From an uncultured Jannaschia sp. (GTDB taxonomy: Bacteria; Pseudomonadota; Alphaproteobacteria; Rhodobacterales; Rhodobacteraceae), in assembly GCA_947494145.1 (NCBI GenBank), contig CANLTZ010000001.1, positions 186,001 to 250,000 of the forward strand: a DNA stretch of 64,000 nucleotides, read 5' to 3'. Positions 43,980 to 53,372 of this stretch are shown here, in pieces. Position 1 is the stretch's first letter; every line of letters starts with the position of its first letter. A model generated the notes under the pieces. It was not told the DNA's origin. It saw only the letters and a list, made by a program, of their open reading frames with translations, and ran no database searches. The position numbers and the translations under genes are program-made.

Positions 43980-44798
43980 TCAGTCGCCGAGCTTGGCATG
44001 AACTTCGTCCAGATCGACATCACCTAACGGCAACTTGTTGCCCGGATTATCGAAGTCGTAGCGGAACAGTTTGAAGTCCCGGTGGTAGATTTCCCAGACC
44101 AGGTGCATGGACAGATCGTCGAAGTAGTCTTCGACCGGATGGGCGCGCTTGGGGCCATGCCCCTCGCTTTCATTGAAGCGCGGCACATCGGCCAGCACCA
44201 CCGGCACAGGCGTCTCAATGTTGCTGAGCACGACCTGCATCCCCTCGTTGAACTTCTCGGTGAAGAAGATGTGGTCGTAGCGTCCGCCATTGGCGATGTA
44301 GGTGCCCACATGGCCCGACATGGCCGACCAGTGGATGTCAGGGTCCATGGGCCGCCGGAACCGGATGGTGTCGCGCGCAAACAGCAGAAACCGCCGAAAT
44401 GATGCGACTTGGTCGAACTCGAACCCGTCTTCGGGGCTGCCCACGTCGACCCCGTATTTCTGCATCAGCATCGGCACCATCTTGCCGCGATAGCGCTTGC
44501 CGTTGCGTTGGATGCCCGCGATCTTGTCGAAGAACGAACTCAGGATCCGGGTATACGGGTTGCGGACGCAGGTGAAGGCATAGGATTTATGCGCTTTCGC
44601 ATTGGCCGTGATCAGGGGCTGACTTTCTTCCTGCGCCCATTTGTGCAGGCCTTCCGTAGCGTCATGGATGTCGCCATCATAGAAGCGGCCGTGGTCGGAA
44701 TAGAACAGAATCTGACCAATGGACGAACACGCGCATTTGGGCACGACGCGGTAAACCACGCTTTCGCTTTCGGTCATCCAGGTGCCTGGAAACCCCAT
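43980..44798 (-). CDS. Sulfotransferase family 2 protein
   Basis: A 272-residue PAPS-dependent sulfotransferase. The 5'-phosphosulfate loop is P-K-C-A-C-S-S-I-G-Q at residues 20-29. The 3'-phosphate element is C-V-R-N-P-Y-T-R at about 77-84. It would transfer sulfate to a sugar hydroxyl or other carbohydrate acceptor at or near the membrane. It is divergent from a large glycosyltransferase across 116 bp, so sulfated surface polysaccharide or glycolipid is the natural guess. The acceptor is unknown. No PAPS synthesis genes lie in the window. Confidence 0.88.
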   Translation of the reverse strand: MGFPGTWMTESESVVYRVVPKCACSSIGQILFYSDHGRFYDGDIHDATEGLHKWAQEESQPLITANAKAHKSYAFTCVRNPYTRILSSFFDKIAGIQRNGKRYRGKMVPMLMQKYGVDVGSPEDGFEFDQVASFRRFLLFARDTIRFRRPMDPDIHWSAMSGHVGTYIANGGRYDHIFFTEKFNEGMQVVLSNIETPVPVVLADVPRFNESEGHGPKRAHPVEDYFDDLSMHLVWEIYHRDFKLFRYDFDNPGNKLPLGDVDLDEVHAKLGD

Positions 44799-44914
44799 CG
44801 TAACCCTTCCTCGTCAAGTTCGGGCGCATCAAAACCGGGTTGCTTGGTTTCTTCAACAAGCGCATGTCCCTATTACGCAGTCAATGTGGCTGAAAAGAGG
44901 TTTTGATCCCGTTA

Positions 44915-46492
44915 ATGGCCAAGATCGCGTTCATTCTGCTTTGCCACAAGGACCCCGATGCCATCATTCGCCAGGCCGATGGCCTGACCGCGGCAGGTGA
45001 CTACGTTTCTATCCATTTTGACGCCTCCGCCCCCGCCCAGGCTTATGCCCAGATCGAGACGGGCCTGAAGGACAATCCAAACGTCAGCTTTGCGCGCCGC
45101 AGGGTGAAATGCGGCTGGGGGGAGTGGTCGCTTGTGCGCGCCACATTGGGTGCCATCGAAGCGGCCATCGAAGCCTTCCCGCGGGCCACCCACTTCTACA
45201 TGTTGTCGGGCGATTGCCGCCCCATCAAATCAGCCGACCATGCCCATGCGTTCCTGGATGAACGTGACGTGGACTACATCGAAAGCTTCGATTTCTTCAC
45301 CTCCGACTGGATCAAGACGGGCATGAAGGAAGACCGGCTGGTCTATCGTCACTACGTCAATGAACGCAAAAACCAGCGGCTATTCTATGGCCTTCTGGGG
45401 CTGCAAAAACGGTTGGGGCTGCAACGCGCCATTCCCGCGGATATCGATGTCATGATCGGCTCGCAATGGTGGTGCCTGCGACGGTCGACCATCGAGAAGA
45501 TCCTGGCTTTCTGCCAAGACCGCCGCGACGTGATGCGCTTCTTTTCCACCACCTGGATCCCCGATGAGACGTTCTTTCAGACCCTCGTGCGCCACTTGGT
45601 GCCCCGGGCACAGATTGACCCGCGCACGCTGACTTTCTTGATGTTCACCGATTATGGGATGCCCGCCACCTTCTATGACGACCATTATGACCTGCTGCTG
45701 AGTCAGGATTTTCTGTTCGCGCGCAAGGTGTCGCCCGAAGCGGGTGAACTGAAGGACCGTCTTGAAGCGCTCTGGACCTCCGGGCGGACCGACTTCCCGA
45801 TTGCGGGCGATGGCCGCCGCCTCTTTGCCTTTCTGACGCAGCGGGGTCGCACCGGCCGCCGCTTTGCCCCCCGCTTCTGGGAGCGGGAAGGGTCGCTGGG
45901 CCGTGACCGTGAACTGGTTGTCCTGATCTGCAAGAAATACCACGTCGCCAAGCGCTTGGCCCAAGCCTTGCGTGACCATCAGGTCATGCCCGCCATCAAC
46001 TATCTCTTCGATGAAGAAAACACCCCAATGCCCGATCTGGGCGGGATTGAAAGCACCCTCCGCAAACGCCATCGCCATCGGCGCGCGCTGCTGCGGATGC
46101 TTTTTCGCAGCATTGGCACCGACCGCATGGCCATTTGCATGGATCCGGCCAATTTTGACCTGCTGCAAGACTTCTATGCCGACCGGACGACCATCAAGAC
46201 CCTGCTGATCGACTGCCATTATGATGAGGCCTATCTGGAAGGCCACGCCGAACGAAACGGCTTGATCGGGCCCCGGACCCCGCGCACCACCATCGACCGA
46301 TTGATGCCCACCGTGGCCCAGGATTTCGCATCAGAGACCGCGCAGATCCGCGAAGCCGACCTTCCAGGCATCTATCGCATCGACGAAAGCGCCTCGTCGG
46401 AGGTAAACGCGTCCGTCTTGGCCGAGGCCTTCGACGCCGACCTCGCCACAGCAGACGCCCTCGCACGGACGCCCTATCTGTTCGACGATTGA
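44915..46492 (+). CDS. Large glycosyltransferase (core-2/branching type N-terminal domain, DUF5928-like)
   Basis: A 525-residue protein. The first 260 residues look like a beta-1,6-N-acetylglucosaminyltransferase (branch) domain: A-F-I-L-L-C-H-K-D-P, then I-H-F-D-A-S, G-W-G-E-W-S-L-V-R-A, and F-Y-M-L-S-G-D-C-R-P. The C-terminal half (about 290-525) is of the DUF5928 type found in roseobacters and holds a second possible catalytic module. The acceptor is unknown. The ATG at 44915 fits M-A-K-I-A-F-I-L-L-C-H. Divergent from the sulfotransferase gene, suggesting shared control and a role in one glycan. Confidence 0.82.
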   Translation: MAKIAFILLCHKDPDAIIRQADGLTAAGDYVSIHFDASAPAQAYAQIETGLKDNPNVSFARRRVKCGWGEWSLVRATLGAIEAAIEAFPRATHFYMLSGDCRPIKSADHAHAFLDERDVDYIESFDFFTSDWIKTGMKEDRLVYRHYVNERKNQRLFYGLLGLQKRLGLQRAIPADIDVMIGSQWWCLRRSTIEKILAFCQDRRDVMRFFSTTWIPDETFFQTLVRHLVPRAQIDPRTLTFLMFTDYGMPATFYDDHYDLLLSQDFLFARKVSPEAGELKDRLEALWTSGRTDFPIAGDGRRLFAFLTQRGRTGRRFAPRFWEREGSLGRDRELVVLICKKYHVAKRLAQALRDHQVMPAINYLFDEENTPMPDLGGIESTLRKRHRHRRALLRMLFRSIGTDRMAICMDPANFDLLQDFYADRTTIKTLLIDCHYDEAYLEGHAERNGLIGPRTPRTTIDRLMPTVAQDFASETAQIREADLPGIYRIDESASSEVNASVLAEAFDADLATADALARTPYLFDD

Positions 46493-46559
46493 ACGGCTGC
46501 GGTCCGCCGACCGGCGCCGACCAGCACTCCGGTATCGCGACCCGCACAAGACCCGCGCA

Positions 46560-47411
46560 TCATTCAATGGGCGATAGCAGGGCCGGGTTCACCACCAGAT
46601 TGCGCACACCATGGGCATCGCGTTCGCCAAACGGATTGTCGCCCAGCCAGGCATCCACCGACGCGATATCCAGCTTCACGACATTGGGCCGCACACTCCA
46701 AGTCACCTGAAAGGGGGAGCCCGCTTGATTGTAACTTGGCCCTGTGGTTGAGCCGCCATAGACCACCGGCTCCCCCAGATCCGTCGGCAAGTTCGGCACC
46801 TGATTGAGCCCGTCGATTTCTTCGATGCGGGCCATCTCCGTGAAATCCGCGCCGCCATCCGACACAAGCACCGCAACCACGGTTTCGACGCGCAGTTGTG
46901 GGTTGCCGATGGCGTCGCTCAGGCAGGTGGCAAGGGTGGGGCCAAGCGTGGCTTGCGCGGTCGAATGTACGAAATGGATTTCAATCGTATCCCCCGGCAC
47001 CAGATCGCCATGCGCGCCTTCGCCGACAACCCGCCCGACAGGCGCCAGTTCCGCCTCGCTCAACGTGCCGTCATATTGGAAGCCCGTGCCATAGCCCTGG
47101 CCGTCGCCATTGCCTGCATAGGTCGTGAACTGGCCGCCCCGATGCTCGGCCCCTTCGTGAAAATGGATATCGCAAAGCGTCATCTCAGACGCCGGGGGCG
47201 CGGTGCCGAACACACGGTCATTGGTTCCGTCCCGCAGGTTGATATCGCGCGGCGATTGCGGCCCGAACCCCAGCCCATCGGTGGCCGCCGCAAGGGCCGC
47301 GCGTTGTGCGGCGATGACGTCGTCGGGGACAGCGGTGCCGTCACCGGCAGCCAAGACAAAGGACCCGATCGTGGCGACACTCAAGCCAAGCAAAATCCGC
47401 GTCTTTTTCAT
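46560..47411 (-). CDS. Exported delta-class carbonic anhydrase
   Basis: A 283-residue protein with a Sec signal peptide (K-K-T-R-I-L-L-G-L-S-V-A-T-I-G-S-F-V-L-A). The mature part carries the delta-class zinc site C-D-I-H-F-H-E-G-A-E-H-R-G-G (His83, His85, His90), then D-T-I-E-I-H-F-V-H-S-T-A-Q. Ends in V-R-N-L-V-V-N-P-A-L-L-S-P. Delta-class enzymes were first defined in marine diatoms and also occur in marine bacteria; the exported enzyme would interconvert CO2 and bicarbonate in the periplasm or outside. It follows the beta-helix gene on the same strand after 140 bp. Confidence 0.85.
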   Translation of the reverse strand: MKKTRILLGLSVATIGSFVLAAGDGTAVPDDVIAAQRAALAAATDGLGFGPQSPRDINLRDGTNDRVFGTAPPASEMTLCDIHFHEGAEHRGGQFTTYAGNGDGQGYGTGFQYDGTLSEAELAPVGRVVGEGAHGDLVPGDTIEIHFVHSTAQATLGPTLATCLSDAIGNPQLRVETVVAVLVSDGGADFTEMARIEEIDGLNQVPNLPTDLGEPVVYGGSTTGPSYNQAGSPFQVTWSVRPNVVKLDIASVDAWLGDNPFGERDAHGVRNLVVNPALLSPIE

Positions 47412-47551
47412 GTTTCCAACCTCTGAGAGATGTTTCGGCCACCAGAAAGATGGCCCCTACACAAGGCCCCAATCCTAGCACCAAACAAAGGCAACGTCCT
47501 GACGGTCCGCGTGGCCAATTGAACCACCCCATTCTTTGCCTATCAGTTTGA

Positions 47552-49081
47552 CTAACCCTGTCCCAGCGGCAGGTCTTCGCCCTGCAATGCTGCCGCCAGC
47601 GCCGTCGGGTCAAGCTGTGCGGCGATACCGTCCAGTATGATTCTGCCTCCGCCATTGAAGCCAAAGGCCAGATCGCCATTCTGGTCCGCGGCGCCCATAC
47701 CCCTGGGCGCGCGACCTTCAGCCAAGCGGACAAGCTCCAACATCTCCGCATCCGTCGACGCGCGATAAGTTTCGCCGAGCGAGGTGATCTCCAACACGTC
47801 CAAATCGTCCTCTTGCCCGCTGAAATTGAGATCGAAATTCGCAACGTCCAACCGCTGCCCCGAACCTGCATCGCTGTTTATCGCAATAAAGCGCAACACG
47901 TCGCTTGCCGCCGCGTCGACCAAACCCAATTCGAAGGCGCCCAGGTCGGGCGCTGCCCCCGCAAAGGCGCCACCCGTCTCGACCCCGGCATCCACCAGGT
48001 CACTTCCGGCGACGAGATCGAGGAAGTTGTTGTCCCGCAGGGATCCATCAGGCTCCCTCGGCCCAGTAATCCCGCGATCATTCAAGGTGCGAAAATCGCG
48101 CCGATCTACGTCCACATCGAGCGTCCAACTGTTGTTTGCATCGTCCATGCCGCTTGCGATGATGGCGTCGTTGTTGCTTCCAAAGCTTAGGTTGTTGCGC
48201 AGGATATGGTTGCCTTCGTTGAACTGGAAATCAACGAAGCCATTGTCGTAGCTCGTATTGTTGGTGACGATCATCTGCCCCACATTCCCGTTGGATGTGA
48301 AACCGCGAACCGCATTGCCCCAGGCCACGTTATTTTCAATCACATGGGCCAAGTCCGTAAGCGATTGCGCATCCCCACCCGACAGCTTGAAACCCACGCC
48401 ATTGCCCTCGAAGCTTGGCCCGTGGTCCCAACGGTCCACACCGTTGCCATAGGCCAGCGTGTTGCGAACCGTGACCGAACCCGCGAAATCCCACATGTCG
48501 AGCCCATCGTCGGAATTGTTGTAAAGCCGGGCGCCGTCGATGACATTGCCTTCACCCGACCCGAACTTGACGGCGATTCCGTCGGCATCCTGACCGTTCC
48601 GCAATGGGTCGAAATTGTTGTAGAAGTCTCCGCCTGAAATCAGGTTATCCACGCTTTCACCGGTCAGAGAAAAACCGGTATTGTCATTGCTGTGGGCTTC
48701 CAAGCTCTTGTAGACGCTGCCTTTCACGGAATTCGCTAGATGGCCCAGAAACGGCCCGCCGGTGATTTCCAGCCCCTCCACATGCCAATAATCCCCGGTC
48801 TGCACGATCAACGCTTCGCGGTTTCCGCGGGCCCAGTCGCTGCCATCCAGAACGGGCTGCTCATTGCGATAGGCCATCAACCGTATCGGGTCGTCCTCCG
48901 TCCCGCTTTTCGACAAGGTCGTGCGCGTATCGGTGGGTAGGTCATAGGTTCCGCCGCGCAGAAATATGGTGTCACCTGCCTCGACCAGGTCATGGGCCGC
49001 GCCGATGGTCGCCAGCGGTTTGCCGATAGATGTGCCCGCGTTTGTGTCGTTGCCGGTCGGGGAGACATAGTAAGTAGTCAT
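47552..49081 (-). CDS. Right-handed parallel beta-helix protein
   Basis: A 509-residue protein. Residues 2-40 (Y-Y-V-S-P-T-G-N-D-T-N-A-G-T-S) match the N-terminal cap of PL9-like or DUF1565 parallel beta-helix proteins. The middle is built of about 22-residue coils rich in Asn, Gly and Val, ending near 400. The last 110 residues form a separate Asp-rich domain with L-D-V-A-N-F-D-L-N-F-S-G-Q. There is no signal peptide, so type I secretion by a C-terminal signal is plausible. It may bind or cleave an acidic polysaccharide; catalytic residues cannot be assigned. The ATG at 49081 is where the fold begins. Confidence 0.75.
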   Translation of the reverse strand: MTTYYVSPTGNDTNAGTSIGKPLATIGAAHDLVEAGDTIFLRGGTYDLPTDTRTTLSKSGTEDDPIRLMAYRNEQPVLDGSDWARGNREALIVQTGDYWHVEGLEITGGPFLGHLANSVKGSVYKSLEAHSNDNTGFSLTGESVDNLISGGDFYNNFDPLRNGQDADGIAVKFGSGEGNVIDGARLYNNSDDGLDMWDFAGSVTVRNTLAYGNGVDRWDHGPSFEGNGVGFKLSGGDAQSLTDLAHVIENNVAWGNAVRGFTSNGNVGQMIVTNNTSYDNGFVDFQFNEGNHILRNNLSFGSNNDAIIASGMDDANNSWTLDVDVDRRDFRTLNDRGITGPREPDGSLRDNNFLDLVAGSDLVDAGVETGGAFAGAAPDLGAFELGLVDAAASDVLRFIAINSDAGSGQRLDVANFDLNFSGQEDDLDVLEITSLGETYRASTDAEMLELVRLAEGRAPRGMGAADQNGDLAFGFNGGGRIILDGIAAQLDPTALAAALQGEDLPLGQG

Positions 49082-49621
49082 CGAGATATCCGTGCGTCTG
49101 GTTTGAGGGTCGTTTGACCCAGCTTGCATAAGCGCAAGACATCCGCGCACAGCTCCAGCCTGCGCTGCGTCTAAGGGCATAGCCTCGCCGAGCCCCAGGA
49201 TGATTGCCGCCGAAAGACTGGCAGTACCCGGCCAGATGAGCCTCCCGGGCAAGTCGGCTCGGCAGCGGTTCTCGAAAAACCGGTCCACATGCTTATCGAG
49301 AAGTGGGGCAGCATCAAACCAAGTCGGACATCGTTCGAAGATGCTGACTCAGGTCTTCGAGAGCCGCACTATGTCATCATCATCCCCGGCCGGAGGCCGG
49401 TCCAAGTCTGCAATTCGTGCTGCAGCGGATGCGAGGCCAAAGCGGGAATGCGGTGTAATGCAGAAAGTTCCGACGGCTAGGCCGCTACATGTGTGGCGAT
49501 GGGTTCGCCGGAACTGGGGCCGGACGATTGCGTACCCCGTGTTGCACGCCCTGCACGCACTGTGTTTGCAACCATATCATGCCCATGGCTTAACTCCCTC
49601 TACACCCCAGCAGGAGGTTCC
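49082..49621. other. 540-bp gap with no recognisable gene
   Basis: Short frames here are Ser/Pro/Arg-rich and unlike known families. The only notable feature is the 18-base motif at 49264 shared with 17125. The upstream regions of the HIT gene and of the divergent beta-helix gene must lie in it. Confidence 0.5.
49264..49281. repeat. 18-base motif also found at 17125
   Basis: AGCGGTTCTCGAAAAACC, identical to 17125-17142. Here the flank makes CGGTT...AACCG a short stem. Function unknown. Confidence 0.35.
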
Positions 49622-49999
49622 ATGCCCTACGCTTACGACGACCAGAATGTCTTCGCCCGCATTCTGCGCGGCGAAATCCCCAATCAGACCGTGGCCGAGA
49701 CGGAGCACACGCTCGCCTTCAACGACATCACCCCCCAAGCCCCGGTTCATGTGCTGGTCATTCCCAAGGGCAAGTATGTGACCTACGACCATTTTCACGC
49801 GGAGGCTTCCGATGCCGAGATCGTCGATTTTCATCGGACCTGTGCCAGCGTTTGCGCTGAAAAAGGGGTCACGCCTGACATTGGGGATGGTTACCGTGCG
49901 CTAACAAATGCCGGAGAACACGCCGTCCAAGAAGTCCCCCACTTCCATATCCACCTCATCGGTGGCCGCCCCCTCGGCCGCATCCTTGTCCCTATGTGA
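49622..49999 (+). CDS. HIT family protein (Hint-type nucleotide hydrolase)
   Basis: A 125-residue histidine-triad protein of the Hint branch. The full triad is H107-F-H109-I-H111 in V-P-H-F-H-I-H-L-I-G-G, with the usual I-L-R-G-E-I-P-N near the N-terminus and the conserved C-terminal R-P-L-G-R. It probably hydrolyses adenosine 5'-phosphoramidates and aminoacyl-AMP. The ATG at 49622 is preceded by CAGGAGG with 5-base spacing. It contrasts with the variant HIT protein at 14003, whose third triad position is Asn. Confidence 0.93.
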   Translation: MPYAYDDQNVFARILRGEIPNQTVAETEHTLAFNDITPQAPVHVLVIPKGKYVTYDHFHAEASDAEIVDFHRTCASVCAEKGVTPDIGDGYRALTNAGEHAVQEVPHFHIHLIGGRPLGRILVPM

Positions 50000-50559
50000 C
50001 CTTAGTCTCCTGGCTTGGTTCATTGGGCAGGGCTACGGGCAAGTAGTCGTCCGCTCTGGGCACTAGATAGGTGCAAGAAACCGAGCGTGATCACACCTCG
50101 CGGCGGCACAAGGAAGTGCCGCCTCAGTCCGCCCAGTGATCAGTCCCAGCAGAAGTCGCAACACTCCGGCTGAGCGAGATACGACGGTGGCCTAGAACCC
50201 CGGATATGGACGCATGGGACAGGCTGCATCGCGGGACATGTCTGCTGTGCCAGCCTGGCAGCCCTTTTTCCGGCCGTCCCGTTGAACGTGGGTCCGAAGA
50301 TCTGCTTGCAGGCGCCGGGGATCGAGAGCGGCCAATCTCACACCGGGCGAGATGTGCCTGAGTTGAACCAAATCGTAGGGAAAACGACCTTAGAAGTTCC
50401 AGTTTTCGTAAGGATTCCTGTCTAGGTCGTTCAGCTACGTGGTTGCTCGAAGAGACCTGGATAAATGCATCGCAATATTGCCCAATTCGGATTGCGCCTA
50501 ACGCTACCCACCCGTTCTTCGAGTGGCTCCCATTGCTGTGACCAAGCGGGGAGGCATTG
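50000..50559. other. 560-bp gap with no recognisable gene
   Basis: The open frames are short and unlike known proteins on either strand. A GGGGAGG ribosome binding site for the following gene is at 50548-50554. No terminator, tRNA or repeat was found. Confidence 0.5.
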
Positions 50560-52989
50560 ATGGCGACCATGAACAGCGGTCTGGGTGGCCCTGCGGGCTA
50601 TGGCGAGAACGTCTTCTCCACCGCCACGAAATTCGCTGGGGACAACGATGGCGGCACGGTCGAGATCGATGTCACCGCCGTTTTTGGCCTGGATGGAATT
50701 GATTTCTTCGGCACGACCCATACCGAAATCTACATCAATTCGAACGGCGCTATCACCTTTGGCTCTTCTGACACGAGTGCCAATCTAAACGGCCCAGACG
50801 ATTTCAGCGTGCCGACGCTGCTGCCTTTCTACTCCGACATCAATATTGGGAACGGCGGTGAAATCTATTGGGATGTCGATCCTGCAAACGGCCAGATCAC
50901 AATCACCTGGGACGCGGTTGCGCCCGCCAGCGGACCCGGTGCGAATTCGTTTCAAGTCGTCCTGTCCGACCTCGGCGCTGGCGCTTTGGGGGTCGAATAC
51001 ATCTATGGCGACATCCAATGGGGCCAGTCCGGCAGCGATCCGGCCTATGCTGGCGTCACCGATGGTGCCGGGACGGATTACACGCTCGAAAACTCGGGCA
51101 ACAGCGCTGCAATGCAAGGCTACGAAAGCAACGATTTCGACGGGGGCGATCCCGCTGGCACATGGACTTTCTCGACCAATAACGGCATCCCCGACGTCCT
51201 TACTGTGCGTGGGACAACTGGCGATGACGTCATGGGCTTCGGCTTCACCGACAGCGCCGGAAACCAGATCACGACCGGCGATGACCTGATCGACGGTGGG
51301 GACGGCAACGACGACATAGAAGCCGATGAAGGCGATGACGTCATCTTCGGTGGGGCGGGTGCGGATTCGATTGATGGCTGGACCGGCGACGACACCATCG
51401 AAGGCGGCGCTGGCAATGACGATATCAGCGGCCAAGGCGACAACGACCTGATACTTGGCGGCGATGGCGATGACTGGTTAAGCGGCGGGGATGGTTGGGA
51501 CACCATCTTCGGCGGCGCAGGCAATGATGAACTAAGCGCGGGCTCAACCGATGACAGTTTGGATGGCGGTGATGGCAATGACACGCTTCGCGGCGAAAGC
51601 GGATGGAACACACTTGTCGGCGGGGCAGGCGACGATGAAATCATCAGCGGGGGCCACGACGACTTAGTCAACGGCGGCGCCGACGCCGACACGATCAGTT
51701 TTCAGTTCGGCCCCGGCAACGACACCATTGCCGGTGGTGAAGGCGGCAATGACAGCGACCTCATTGACCTGGATGGCGTCGCTGGTCCGGTCACTGTCGC
51801 CTATGATGGCGATGAATTTGGCACGATCACCGATGGCAGTAACACCATCATCTTCAGTGAGATCGAGCGATTCATCCTGACGGATCAGGCCGATACGCTT
51901 GATGGAACCGCCGATGATGCAGGCCTAGCCGTCGACGCAAGCGCAGGCAACGACACTGTGACCGGGGGGCGGGGCGCCGACAGCATTCTGGGCGGCAGCG
52001 GGGATGATTCCATATCCGGCGCCGAGGGCGATGATACACTCGAAGGCGGCGTCGGCGACGACATACTGACCGGCGGCGATGGCGACGATATATTCAGCTA
52101 TGCGGTCGGAGACGGTGCCGACACGATCACCGACTTCAATACCGGCAATTCCGGTACCCTTCGGGATGGCGATGCAACGAATAACGATTTCATCGACCTC
52201 GGCGCCTTCTATGACAACATGGATGAGCTGCGCGCCGACTTCGCCGATGACAATGTCCTTAATCAATCCAACACCACCACGTTGGATGGCGCGGCAGTCG
52301 ATTACACTGACAATGCCCAATTCGGCAGCGACGACAGTCTGACCTTCCAAGGTGTCGACCAGTCCGGTTTCACCGCCGACAATACGGGGGTCGTCTGCTT
52401 TAGCGCGGGCACCCGGATCTTGACCCCTAGGGGCGAAATCCCTGTCGAGAGGCTCCGCGTCGGCGATCTGGTCACCACCGCCGACAACGGCCCACAACCG
52501 CTGCTGTGGTCGGCCATGCGCCATCTCGGCCCCGAGGAGTTAGCGGCCACCCCGCAGAACAAGCCGGTCGAAATCGCGGCTGGCGCCTTTGGAAATGATC
52601 GCCCGCTTATTGTCTCGCCCCAGCATGGGGTTCTACTCACGCTTGACGGCGAACAGTTGCTTGCCCGCGCCGTGCACCTCGCACGCCTAGACGGTCACGC
52701 CGTGCGACAGCGGCGCGACTGCCGCACTGTCACCTACTGGCACCTCTTTTTCGAGCGTCACGAGATCGTCTTCTCGAACGGCCTTGCCACCGAAAGCTAC
52801 TACCCCGGCCCCCATGCAATCGCGAACCTGGCGCCCAGTGCCCGCTCCAACCTTGCGCTTCTCTTGCCCCAGATATGGGTCATCGACGACCTCGCCAAGG
52901 CGCGCAAAACCTATGGGGAAAGCACGCGCACCTATTCCCGAACGCGCATGCTGCCGGACGATGTTCGCGCGTTCGCCCCGGTGATGTAG
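50560..52989 (+). CDS. NIDO-like / RTX / Hint-domain secreted protein
   Basis: An 809-residue protein in three parts. Residues 1-205 have the pattern of a NIDO-type adhesive domain (T-E-I-Y-I-N-S-N-G-A-I-T-F-G, then S-Y/F-Q-V-V-L-S-D). Residues about 220-500 hold many calcium-binding nonapeptides (G-G-x-G-x-D-x). From Cys613 (C-F-S-A-G-T-R-I-L-T-P-R-G) to near the end is a Hint_2 domain, a self-processing intein-like fold with S-P-Q-H-G-V at about 685. RTX repeats suggest type I export; the Hint domain may cleave or anchor the protein. The ATG at 50560 follows GGGGAGG; a TTG lies immediately before. Confidence 0.82.
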   Translation: MATMNSGLGGPAGYGENVFSTATKFAGDNDGGTVEIDVTAVFGLDGIDFFGTTHTEIYINSNGAITFGSSDTSANLNGPDDFSVPTLLPFYSDINIGNGGEIYWDVDPANGQITITWDAVAPASGPGANSFQVVLSDLGAGALGVEYIYGDIQWGQSGSDPAYAGVTDGAGTDYTLENSGNSAAMQGYESNDFDGGDPAGTWTFSTNNGIPDVLTVRGTTGDDVMGFGFTDSAGNQITTGDDLIDGGDGNDDIEADEGDDVIFGGAGADSIDGWTGDDTIEGGAGNDDISGQGDNDLILGGDGDDWLSGGDGWDTIFGGAGNDELSAGSTDDSLDGGDGNDTLRGESGWNTLVGGAGDDEIISGGHDDLVNGGADADTISFQFGPGNDTIAGGEGGNDSDLIDLDGVAGPVTVAYDGDEFGTITDGSNTIIFSEIERFILTDQADTLDGTADDAGLAVDASAGNDTVTGGRGADSILGGSGDDSISGAEGDDTLEGGVGDDILTGGDGDDIFSYAVGDGADTITDFNTGNSGTLRDGDATNNDFIDLGAFYDNMDELRADFADDNVLNQSNTTTLDGAAVDYTDNAQFGSDDSLTFQGVDQSGFTADNTGVVCFSAGTRILTPRGEIPVERLRVGDLVTTADNGPQPLLWSAMRHLGPEELAATPQNKPVEIAAGAFGNDRPLIVSPQHGVLLTLDGEQLLARAVHLARLDGHAVRQRRDCRTVTYWHLFFERHEIVFSNGLATESYYPGPHAIANLAPSARSNLALLLPQIWVIDDLAKARKTYGESTRTYSRTRMLPDDVRAFAPVM

Positions 52990-53372
52990 TGCTTCGCCGA
53001 ACGCGGTGGTCGGTCATGCTCAAGAAGATCTGGTTTCCGGCGCAGGGTCCGTCGAAGGCCGACTACGCTCACCATACGCAAAGGCAGCTACAACACGAAT
53101 CTTGCCTGACACTCGCAGCAATAGCCGCTGAGAGTGCAAACAGAATCTAAGTCAGTGGCACAGCCGCGCCGTTCAACTGTCGAGGTCATACATCACATGC
53201 TGCCGACATCGCGCAGCCGCACCGCATACACTGCCCGAACGTAGCCTCCTCTCCAAACACTCAAAAAGAAGGAGGAGCTCCAAACCGATCCACATCCCGG
53301 CCAGCGGCACCTTGACCCCGCGCCACTCTATGGTCATTTCCGGTCGATGCGACGCAGCCAGGCAACTGACAG
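52990..53372. other. 383-bp gap with no recognisable gene
   Basis: Frames here are short, with no family match, and GC is slightly lower. No repeat or terminator is obvious. The ribosome binding site of the next gene is not well defined. Confidence 0.5.
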
